Below the pieces are notes generated by a model. That model saw nothing but the letters and a program-made list of their open reading frames with translations. It was not told the origin of the DNA and searched no databases. The position numbers and the translations under genes are program-made. A stretch of 64,000 nucleotides of DNA from contig OU342639.1 of assembly GCA_910589415.1 (NCBI GenBank), positions 12,532,268 to 12,596,267 of the forward strand. Direction: 5' to 3'. This DNA is from Malachius bipustulatus. Taxonomy: Eukaryota; Arthropoda; Insecta; Coleoptera; Melyridae. Positions 54,709-64,000 of this stretch are shown here, one piece after another. Position 1 is the first letter of the stretch. Each line of letters starts with the position of its first letter.

Positions 54709-57700
54709 ATGCCATTAACTATGGAAAACCTCAAAATGAAGAGAAACATTCAACCTTTCAACGGTGAAAAATATAGTGTATGGAAATTTCGTATTCGTGC
54801 CCTTCTAGCTGAGCTAAATGTTCTCAAAGTAATTGATGAAGAAATTCCCGAACAAGTCACCGATGCCTGGCAGAAAAAAGGAACGAACCGCTAAGAGTGT
54901 CATAATTGAATATTTATCTGCTTCTTTCCTTGGATTTGCGACTGCTGACCAAACAGCTAAAAGCATCCTTGAAAATTTAGATGGACTATACGCACGAAAA
55001 AGTCTCGCCACCCAATTGGCCTTGCGAAAGAAATTACTAAGTCTTAAACTTCAAGGTGACACGCAATTAATAAACCATTTCACAGTATTCGAAGATCTGG
55101 TAACGGAACTGTTAGCAGCAGGAGCGAAATTAGAAGAAACGGATAAAGTGTCCCATCTACGTCCGACACTTCCCACAAGTTACGATGGAGTGATCACAGC
55201 GATTGAAACATTATCCGAAGATAATTTAACTTTGGCTTTTGTTAAAACTCGCCTTCTAGACCACGAAGTAAAATTGCGAGCTGGACAAAATGAAACCAGT
55301 TCAAAAGTTTTACACATTGAAGCCAGCAATAAAGTTTTGAATAAACCTCAATGGGAGTCATCAAAACGAAATAAACCTTACAAACCCAAATATTTTTCAA
55401 ATCGAAAACCAACCACTACAAGGAAATTTACGGGAACATCTAAATGTCATCACTGTGGCCGTAAGGGGCACCTGAAAAGGGATTGTTATTATTACAAAAG
55501 AAACTATAATAACAGTTATCCTAACCGTGATCGGACAATACAGTCAGTACAAATACTGGAACAACCATCAACAGCAAATGGCTTTGCCTTCATGATGATG
55601 ATGAATGGAAGTAATGGAACTAAAGTAAAACAACCTGAGGTAAAAATTAGTTTCATTCTGGATTCGGGTGCATCGGACCATTTAGTCAACAGAGATGATT
55701 TGTTTATCACCTCTTCAATCTTGAAGCCTCCGATGAAAATTTCAATTGCAAAGAAGAATGAGTTCATCACCGCAAACAGAAGGGGTACCATCCAGGTCAT
55801 TAGCGACACAGGGATTCCAGGTGTACTGGAAGATGTCCTATATTGTCCGGAAGTCCCGTACAACCTACTCTCAGTAAGAAAAATGCAACAAGCTGGAATG
55901 ACCATAATATTCAACAAACAGGGTGTTCAAATAACAAAAGGTAGTAAAACGCTACTGAAGGGTAAGTTATTGAACAGTTTAATAATTGTTGATTTATTGG
56001 TCAATAAAAATTCAGTAGACTCAGTTGTATATAGTAGTACAATAAATAAGGAATACAAATTGTGGCATAACCGGTTGGGACATATAGGGCAAGCTAAATT
56101 CTTAGAGATGAAAAATAAACATCTGGTTGAAGATGTAGGTCAGATAGATTATGTTACACCAAACGGAAATTTATGTGAAGCTTGCATTAATGGTAAACAA
56201 GCCAGATTACCATTTTCAAAAGGTAAAGACAAGAGCCACATCAGAAGACCCTTATTTATTGTACATTCAGATGTTTGTGGTCCAATCACTCCTTCTACTA
56301 TGGACAATAAAAATTATTTTGTAATCTTTGTAGATGAGTACACTCATTATTGCACTACATACTTAATAGCATATAAATCACAAGTATATTCAGTATTCAA
56401 AGACTACGTTTTAAAAAGTGAAAACCACTTTAATTTAAAAGTAGTTCACTTATATTGTGATAACGGGGGTGAATACCTATCAAACGAAATGAAGAATTTT
56501 TGTACCCAAAAAGGCATTAGTTTTCACCTGACTGTCCCACGGACGCCAAACTTGAATGGTGTTAGTGAGAGAATGAATAGGACAATAACAGAAAAAGCCC
56601 GTGCAATGCTAAACGGGGCTGCCTTAGAAAAGTGTTTCTGGGGTGAAGCAGTTCTAACTGCTACATATCTCATAAATATGAGTCCTACCAAAGCAATAAA
56701 AGTTAATAAGACACCATTCGAATTGTGGCATAATAAAAAGCCCATGCTAAAGTATTTAAGGGTTTTCGGTTCAACTGTGTACATTCATAATAAAACACAG
56801 AAATCCAAATTTGATGAAAGATCTTTTAAAGGTATACTGGTGGGATACGAACCGAATGGCTATAAAGTGTGGGACACTGAAGCTGATAAGTTCATTGTAG
56901 CACGAGATGTTCTCGTAGATGAAGTTAATTTCTTGGAGTCGAGACCAAGAAGGAATTCGGAAGGGGTTAGCAAAAACGCCCAAAATGAGCCATGTAGAAA
57001 ATCAGTAAAAGTAAATGAGTCAGGTGAAGTTAAAAATGTCAATCAGCCTGAGAGTATGGCTGGGTCACGTACAAATAATTCTTCAGAAAATGAAAAATCT
57101 GATGGTTTGAGAAGGAGTGATAGGATAAAAGAACTTCCCATAGTTAATTATAGAGAAGAGAATGTTCAAGGTGAATATCTAACGTGTGCAGTAACAATAA
57201 ACGATAAAATTCCTGGTTCATATTCAGAAGTTAGGGATCGAGATGATAGAGTTAACTGGGAAATTGCAATAAAGGATGAACTAGATTCTCTTTCATTAAA
57301 TAAGACCTGGTCTTTAGTCCAGAAACCTCCGAACAAAAACATTATAGATAGTAAATGGGTATTTACGATTAAAAATGATGAGTTTGGAAACCCAGTCAGG
57401 TATAAAGCTAGACTTGTTGCTCGAGGTTTTAATCAAGAATATTTAGAAGATTATACTGAAACTTTTGCACCTGTGGCAAGAATTTCAAGTTTCAGGTTTA
57501 TCATTGCATTTGCAAATCAATTTAATTTATTGATACATCATATGGATGTAAAAACTGCCTTTTTGAATGGAGTATTAAGAGAGGAAATTTATATGAAAGT
57601 TCCTGAAGGGGTAAAAAGCAAGAGCAATCAGGTTTGTAAATTGCATAAAGCCTTGTACGGATTAAAACAGGCAGCAAGATGTTGGTATGAAACATTTGAA

Positions 57701-58744
57701 CTGGCATTGAAAGAGAAAGGCTTTACAAACTCATCTGTCGATCCTTGTATCTATATTTTAGATAAAGGAGAAATAAGTAGAAATATATATGTGGTACTTT
57801 ATGTTGATGATCTTGTTATAGTAACAGCTGATATGAGTGCAATGAATAATTTCAAGAGGTATTTAATGACCAAATTTAGAATGGTAGATTTGAAAGAAAT
57901 TAAACTGTTCCTAGGGATTAAATTGGAACGATCAAGTAATAAAATTACTCTAGATCACAGCCAATATTTAAGAACAGTGTTGACTAAATTCGGAATGCAA
58001 GACTGTAAAGCTGTCAGTACGCCTTTACCGAATAGATTAAATTACGAAGCACTTGAGTCTGAAGAGAGTATCAATGCTCCCTGCCGAAACCTACTAGGTT
58101 GCCTAATGTATGTAACAGTGTGTACTCGTCCTGATCTGAGCACAGCTGTTAATATTTTAAGTAGGTATACTAATAAAAATAATAAAGAATTATGGCAATG
58201 TTTAAAGCGTGTTGTTAGATACATCAAAGGGTCTCTGGATCTCAAATTGACATACAAAAAAGGGGAATCTGATGTCATATTGAGTGGGTATGTTGACGCG
58301 GATTGGGGAAGTAATGAAACAGATAGACGTAGCACTACTGGTTACCTGTTCAAATTATTTGAATCTAGTACAATCAGTTGGAATACGAGAAGGCAGGCAT
58401 CTGTGGCTGTATCATCCACAGAGGCAGAATATATGGCCTTGTTTGAAGCGGTTCGAGAAGCAATTTGGTTAAAATCGCTAGCAAAAAGTATAAATTTGCA
58501 TATGCTAAATCCTATTATTATCTATGAAGACAATAATGGTTGTATTAGTATTGCAAATAATCCAACAAATCATAAGAGGTCAAAACACATTGATATCAAA
58601 TATCATTTCACTAGAGAACAAATTGAAAATAAGGTTATTCAATTGAACTATATTCCTACAGGTCAACAGCTTGCAGATGGACTGACTAAACCATTACCTC
58701 CAGTCACTTTTCTGAAGATGAGGTGTGGAATGGGCCTTGAGTGA
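54709..58744 (+). CDS. Copia-2 Gag-Pol polyprotein (one frameshift near 54,875)
   Basis: The ATG at 54,709 starts a Gag reading [17 protein letters not shown]. The frame shifts by one base in an A6G2 run near 54,875 and is then open to the stop at 58,744, about 1,340 residues in all. Domains in order: Gag UBN2; zinc knuckle [14 protein letters not shown] (about 55,446); protease [12 protein letters not shown] (about 55,655); GAG-pre-integrase [11 protein letters not shown]; integrase [17 protein letters not shown] and [11 protein letters not shown]; reverse transcriptase [23 protein letters not shown] and catalytic LYVDDLVI (about 57,799); RNase [28 protein letters not shown]. All catalytic residues are present. 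The element encodes everything needed for copy-and-paste movement apart from the shift, which could be a sequencing error. Confidence 0.93.
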
Positions 58745-58978
58745 AAAGTAGAAATTAGTTTGCTAAATATAATACTATAAAATAATGAATATAAGCATAT
58801 GAGAGATAACCGTTTTCTGTTGTAAATGATAATATGTACTATACAGTGTGTAAATGGTCTGATTGGGTTTTTCCTGGTTTTCCCATATCCTTTGCAGCAA
58901 ATGCTGGACCATATGTTTTCGTTGCCAGAAGGCATGAAGAAGATGAATTCATTTCATATTCTTTCATGATTTATTTTT

Positions 58979-58987
58979 GAGGGGGCG
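58979..58987 (+). other. Copia-2 polypurine tract
   Basis: GAGGGGGCG directly precedes the 3' LTR, in the expected place for plus-strand priming. Confidence 0.75.
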
Positions 58988-59249
58988 TGTTGGATTCAGC
59001 TGTTCAAAAACACATAATGAAAGCAGCACGGGGATTCCCCTTCAAACTTAGCCGCGCGGTCGTGACGATGAACTGAGAAGTTATAAATAGAACCCACAAC
59101 GATTGTGCGTTTAATTCCGCCGCCGACTCTGGTATTGCAAGTACTAGTCGGTGACCGTGTATGAATTCATCTTCTAAGTGCAGGATTGTATATCGTTCTG
59201 AATAAATCATATTAAATAATTGTGGACTTTTATTGCTATAAATCTAATG
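58988..59249 (+). repeat. Copia-2 3' LTR
   Basis: It appears identical to the 5' LTR over 262 bases and is followed by the AGTTT duplication. Confidence 0.92.
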
Positions 59250-59254
59250 AGTTT

Positions 59255-59852
59255 TTCCCGATTTTGACAGTTTTTCCAATGTTTCAGGTAAAAAACTATA
59301 TCTACCTTTTTTGTAGGTAATGAATGGCTCTATCTCACTGTTTTGTTATTTTTTCGATCGGTCGAAAAAAATTTGAAATCATGCAAAAAATGATAAGTGA
59401 GCGTCTAAAAATGTTCGGCGCGGGGCAAAAATTTTTTTTTCCGCTCACCTAATTTTTTTTTCGATAAACCATCTTCATAAAGTTTGTACGTCTAGGCTTT
59501 CCCTAAGTAACTGTGCAAACAGAATCTTTTTGTCATGTACCGTTACTGGAATAAAATATCATAATTCTTGAAAATGCTTAGACGCTTAGATGCGTTTTCC
59601 TTGAAAACGATACATTTTCTCGACATGAAAAAAGTATAACTATTTTATGTAAAAATAACGTACGCTCCATTAAGTTTACCAATAGCAACGAAACTTATTG
59701 ATAATAAAAAAATACGATAAAAGACACACGGAAAAATTCTGCCGACAGCGCCCTCTGCATTAATGCTACAAGACTTTGACGCTAATATCGTTTGAATGCC
59801 TCTGAAAGTGACGTATAGCAATTTTCAGCTTGATCGCTACTTTAGTTATACA
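59255..59852. other. AT-rich spacer
   Basis: No gene is supported. The sequence resumes the Copia-2 target region. Confidence 0.4.
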
Positions 59853-59854
59853 TA

Positions 59855-60597
59855 CCGTGTGTCCCCGGATAGGTGAAACGACTCTTATAAAAGACAAACA
59901 TTTTTTGATTTTAATTTTATTTTTTTGGGGTTCAGCTCTGCTTGGTTAAAGAGTAATTTCTAACAAAATTTTAGTTTTGAAAAATCAAGTATGTCTTGGG
60001 AATTAAAAAAAAAACATTTTTTCTGTGGAGTAAAGTGCCTTTTATGTGGCAAATACGAAAAAATGTTATTTGAAAAAGTTGTTCAGAATCAACATTTAGG
60101 TCCGTATACCAAATTTCAAAATCATAGGCCAACTTTGATCTTTTACATTTATGTACTTTTATGTTTATTTCACAAATCAAAGAATTTCATTTGTAACAAA
60201 GACTGATATTGACAGATTGCTATTGCTATGGATACAATTTGTTTTTTTCATGGCAGCCTTTGTCACAAAATGAATTTCTTTGATTTGTAAAATAAAACAT
60301 AAAAATAAATGTAAAAAATAGAAGTTGACCTATGATTTTGAAATTTGGTATAGGGACCTAAATGTTGATTCTTAACAACTTTTTCAAATAACATTTTGTC
60401 GTATTTGCCACATAAAAGGCACTTTACTCAACAGAAAAACCGGTTTCTTGGAAATTTCCAAGGTATGCTTGATTTTTCATAACTAAAATTTTGCTAGAAA
60501 TTACTCTTTAACCAAGCAGGGCTGAACCCCAAAAAATTAAAATTAAAATCAAAAAATGTCTTTTATAAGAGCCGTTTCACCTATCCGGGGACACACG
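59855..60597. mobile_element. TA-flanked palindromic element E1, copy 2 (complete)
   Basis: Ends CCGTGTGTCCCCGGATAGGT and complement enclose a roughly 743-base palindrome that includes GGGGTTCAGC and AGTAATTTCTA blocks in both arms. It supplies the undisturbed version of the interrupted copy at 25,512. The right terminus has lost one base and the TA on that side. Confidence 0.85.
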
Positions 60598-60772
60598 TTT
60601 TGTACCGAAATATACACAATTTTAAATTTCAAATTTTCTTCTTCGAGGTGCCATAACTTCTTGAGGAAGCACTTTTGTATATGTTTCGTTTAATCGCTTT
60701 TCCTTGAGGTCGCAAAGCTGCAGCTGAGCTATGTCCCATTAATTTACGGACACCCTGTATGCAATGTATGTA

Positions 60773-61463
60773 CAGTGAAAACCGATTATAACGACATCGT
60801 TTAGTACGACGTTCTGGATATAACGACCAAATGTCGAAGTCCCAGTTTAGTCTCATAAAAATCACCTTACATAGAAACCGTTTAGTACGACATCGGTTAT
60901 TGCGACGTATCGGTAATAGCGACGTAGTAATCTTGGATTTTTCACGGAATCGTGTCGGTTATAACGACCGACGGATGTTTATGCTGTAAATTCTGAATTT
61001 TAAGCTTCCCGTCATCGGGCGAGGGCCTGTTTTTATTTGGTTTTTTATTGCGTGATCGGACAATGGAGGTGATTTAGGTATTTCTCCGAATAGGATGGTT
61101 GAGGAGCGAACTGAGACTGTTTGCCCTTTAGCCTTTAGTCTTAAGTTACCAACGTGGTTTGCACGATGACGGAACGGAAACGAAAAGTGTTTACAATTAA
61201 AGAAAAATCTCACATAATATGGAGATTAGAAAATGGTGAAACAAATTCAAGTATTGCAAAAGAATGTGGTGTATCGCATTTAACTATTTCTACAATTTGG
61301 AAAGACAAAGAAAACCTCTTAATCCTTTGAATTTACATACATAATATCATGTGGTATGTGGTGTCAGTTAGTAAAAAATGCATTTTATTGCCCATAGCGA
61401 CTATCGGCTATAACGACCGCATATTGATGGTCCCCTCAATGTCGTTATATCCGGTTTTCACTG
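60773..61463 (+). mobile_element. Pogo/Tigger-type DNA transposon, internally deleted
   Basis: Inverted ends CAGTGAAAACCGATTATAAC and the complement of it (GTTATATCCGGTTTTCACTG) lie at 60,773 and 61,463 with TA on both sides. Subterminal GATTATAACGACAT-like words repeat. A transposase N-terminus remains inside; the DDE domain is gone. Confidence 0.85.
61166..61330 (+). pseudogene. Tigger transposase N-terminal CENP-B-type helix-turn-helix
   Basis: The ATG opens 54 codons: MTERKRKVFTIKEKSHII, then ENGETNSSIAKECGVS and HLTISTIWKDKE. This is the Psq/CENP-B N-terminal DNA-binding fold of pogo-family transposases. The frame ends soon after, so only the first half of the DNA-binding region survives. 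Confidence 0.8.
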
Positions 61464-61465
61464 TA

Positions 61466-62690
61466 TATTTTCGTGATCTGGGGGTCATGATCGATGGACA
61501 TTTGATGAGTTTGGGTGATTTTCGAAAAGTGATGTCGTCCTCAATATAGTGTATTTTTTATCTAAAGGGTATGCCTGATTTTTTTAGCATTTTTTATGAA
61601 AAAAAAATTTGGTAAAATTTGAATAATTTTTTAGAAATCTGAAAATCGGCCGGCTTTGGACTAAGAAACTTTGACTCTGCATGGGAGTTTTTTCCATAAA
61701 ATGCTTCCTTAAAGTAAGAAAATAGTTTATAAAAGTCTATGAAAGTTTATTATGTACTTTATATCTTGTTTCTTTGTTTACAATTCGCAATTTGCAAATA
61801 TGTGTTCATCATTATGAAGAAATGAGGAATCACCCTGAAATATTAGCACGTCATATGGAACAACCCTTATATACACTTAATTTATTTTATTTATTTCTTT
61901 TTTGCAGATTAATTGGTTCAAGCAACCAAGCCAGACAAGACTGAATAGCGGTAAAAACAAAAAATTCAAATAATACGCCAACTGTAAACTCCTTCAGAAA
62001 AAAATCCACCATTATTGGTAAATATACCTTACAATATAACTTTACTTCTTTAATACTTTAGCTTTTGTATGAGATTTTTGTTAAAATAATAAATAAGTGT
62101 TGTTTTATTCGACAATAATTTAGGGTAGGAATTTTAGTATTTGAGAAGATTTCCAATATTTTCCCAGCCAATGGGAAAATTCCCAGTACTCTTTTTGTAC
62201 TGTACCCTCACCCGTTAGTATTGTATTGCGTACAATGACTAAAATTCACTGAATTTTCAAAAAATATTTAATTATACCACATATAGGTAAACAAATTGGG
62301 AACAAATAAAGACCTCTGCGTGCAGAATGTTGTGATACATAGTTACTAGTGACTAGTGAGTTAAATTCAGAGACAGTGCTCTAAATTTCGATTTAAGTAT
62401 ATTCTGCAGGAAGTGCACTGTCTTTTAAATTTTTTTTTTACAATTTTTAAGCTTGTCATGAAAATAAATCAAAATTTATAAATATCAGTTATACCAAATG
62501 CCTTAAACTATAATAAAGGAAACTCTCACTGAAATACTGCTTTGGAGCAGAACTATAACCAAAATTAGTATGTATGTGAATTGGGTTATTTCGTCAATAT
62601 CAATTTACACCTCTCCGGTGAAGTCATTCTGACAGTAGTTTCATTTTATTAAAGTAGAGTGAAGTAAACAAAAGTAATTGTATTGTATTT
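61466..62690. other. AT-rich spacer
   Basis: No gene or structured repeat was found; the sequence is low in complexity. Confidence 0.45.
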
Positions 62691-64000
62691 GTGTACTGAG
62701 GGTGATGTAAGTTACTGCGACCTAAAAGATCTATTGTATCCCCTCTACCGTGCTTCGCCTGGTGTGGAATCCCTTTAGTGAAGCACCCTCTCCAAGTCCG
62801 TTTCCTTGAGAAACTTCAGGATTTTGAGAGGATCAAGGTCGGGTAAGTTCCCTACCTCTAGCTGGCGGTGGCCCAGAACATTACTTCTTTTGAGTTCTAT
62901 CGCATCGCAGTTGAGCAGCAGGTGACGTGGTGTCTCGTCTCCTTTCCCGCAGAATCTGCAGACGCCATTCTCTTCTATGTATAACTTGCAAGGTGTTCCT
63001 TGAGCTTGCAATGTCCCGTTAGGAATCCTGTCAGTGTTCTGAGACGTTCCTTGTTGAGGTTGAAGAGTATCTTCGACCTTTCTCGGTTAAAATTCCCGAG
63101 AAGTTCTTTGGCTTGTCTCAACCCTGAGAGGTTCCTCCGGTGGGTTTCTCTCAGTTTTTCTTCTTCCTTTTGGAGTTCTGCCTTGAAGAAAGTATCTTCG
63201 AGGCCACAGAATGGTTCTGGTCCTATGAAGGGTTTCGATGCTCCTTTTCTTGCCAATGAGTGGGCACGTTCGTTTCCCTCGATTCCGGAATGGCCCGGTA
63301 TCCACTTGAGGTGAATTTTATTTTTCTTGCCTAATTCGTTAAGTTTTCCTAGGCATTCCCAAGCCATATTGGAGCTGATGGTCGGAGAGCTCAGCGTTTT
63401 TATGGCTGCTTGACTATCCGTCAATATTTCTATTTCTTTATTTTTGTAGTTTCTTTGGTTTCGAGGTTTATTTGGGTACATACTTCTATTGCGTGTAATT
63501 CCGCTTGAAGTATGGTTGGGGATTTTCCCATTGGTTTGGAGTACATGGTGCGTGGCCCATAGATTCCTGCCCCGGTTCCCTCGACGGTTTTAGAGCCGTC
63601 TGTGTACCATTTGATCGTACCTTCTTTGAGAGTGCAGTTGGAGGTGTTGTTCCATTCCTCTTTCGTAGACAGTTTCGTGATGAAATTTCTCTCGAAACTG
63701 AATTTCTTAACAGTTCTGTCTTTTGGTAGTGTTAGGAGCCCCTCACAGCCACCCAAGGATCGATCCTCAGTGGCTCGCTGTACACTCCTGATTCCTACTC
63801 TTGACATCCTAAGTAGAGCTTCTCCAGCTCTTCTTTCTATCACCAAATGTAGTGGTGTCAGATCCAGGATTACTTCCAACGCAGCGGTTGGGCAGGTTCT
63901 CATTGCTCCTGTGATGCAGAGACACGCAAGTCTCTGGATCTTCTCAAGCCTTTTCTTTGCTGTTACTAGCTTAGTTCTTTTGTACCAAGCAACCGCTCCG
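62691..64000 (-). mobile_element. RNase H-bearing non-LTR retrotransposon NL3 (I/LOA-like), 3' part
   Basis: Minus-strand sequence from the right edge gives the end of reverse transcriptase, then RNase H and a CCHC tail, followed by a short 3' UTR ending near 62,690. The reverse transcriptase core lies beyond the window. It is related in layout to NL2 but not closely in sequence. Confidence 0.8.
62775..64000 (-). pseudogene. NL3 reverse transcriptase end, RNase H and CCHC motif
   Basis: From 64,000 leftwards: LEKIQRLACLCITGAMRTCP (end of reverse transcriptase), KWYTDGSKTVEGTGAGIYG, QAELHAIEV, LTDSQAAIKTL and WIPGHSGIEGNERAH (RNase H). CRFCGKGDETPRHLLLNC (zinc motif) and the end of the frame at 62,775 follow. 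Frame changes near 63,440 and 63,000 show small indels, so this copy is probably inactive. RNase H of such elements removes the RNA strand after first-strand synthesis. Confidence 0.85.

Larger units (their letters stand above)
54344..59249 (+). mobile_element. Copia-type LTR retrotransposon Copia-2, complete and recent
   Basis: Two 262-base LTRs (54,344-54,605 and 58,988-59,249) appear identical by eye. The element has a 5-bp target duplication, a primer-binding site, a polypurine tract and one polyprotein frame with all domains. The only defect seen is a one-base shift in an A run near 54,875. This is the youngest mobile element in the window. Confidence 0.95.

Overview
The window is AT-rich insect-type nuclear DNA. 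Exons are split by GT-AG introns, and the host proteins have clear animal orthologues. The repeats belong to families common in arthropods: Copia and Gypsy LTR elements, jockey/CR1-like and RNase H-bearing non-LTR elements, mariner, Tigger and Harbinger relics, and many TA-flanked palindromic MITEs. The species cannot be read from sequence alone; the style fits a repeat-rich hemipteran, beetle or moth. No bacterial, viral or CRISPR features were seen.

Three host genes lie in the left third. An unrecognised gene runs leftward from 5,055, with two exons visible. A TMEM63/OSCA-family mechanosensitive channel gene (8,645-10,897, +) has its whole coding region in one exon; its 5' leader may begin near 5.5 kb, head-to-head with the unknown gene. 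SSR2/TRAP-beta, a subunit of the ER translocon-associated complex (20,730 down to 18,843, -), is complete in two coding exons. The flanks and introns of these genes already carry mariner relics, MITEs and retrotransposon fragments.

From about 21.4 kb rightwards almost everything is mobile DNA. One repeat (23.2-24.35 kb) recurs at 25.4-32.3 kb, where it is split by layered insertions: TA-flanked palindromic elements, a 5'-truncated retrotransposon, an internally deleted Harbinger sitting in a MITE, and a 1.39-kb fold-back element with a perfect 9-bp target duplication. At 33.0-45.5 kb an old Copia element on the minus strand holds a young Gypsy element (38,349-43,826, +) inserted in its gag region with a 4-bp duplication. 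Further right are a 0.9-kb palindrome, an RNase H-bearing non-LTR element (48.3-51.6 kb, -), a Gypsy fragment, a complete and very recent Copia element (54,344-59,249, +) with apparently identical LTRs, further palindromic elements, a Tigger relic, and a second RNase H-type non-LTR element running off the right edge. A first non-LTR element runs off the left edge.

The most informative signals are structural: the nested insertion order, the fold-back families, element families that share termini but not cores, and near-intact elements broken only by single-base indels. I found no convincing new multi-gene system.
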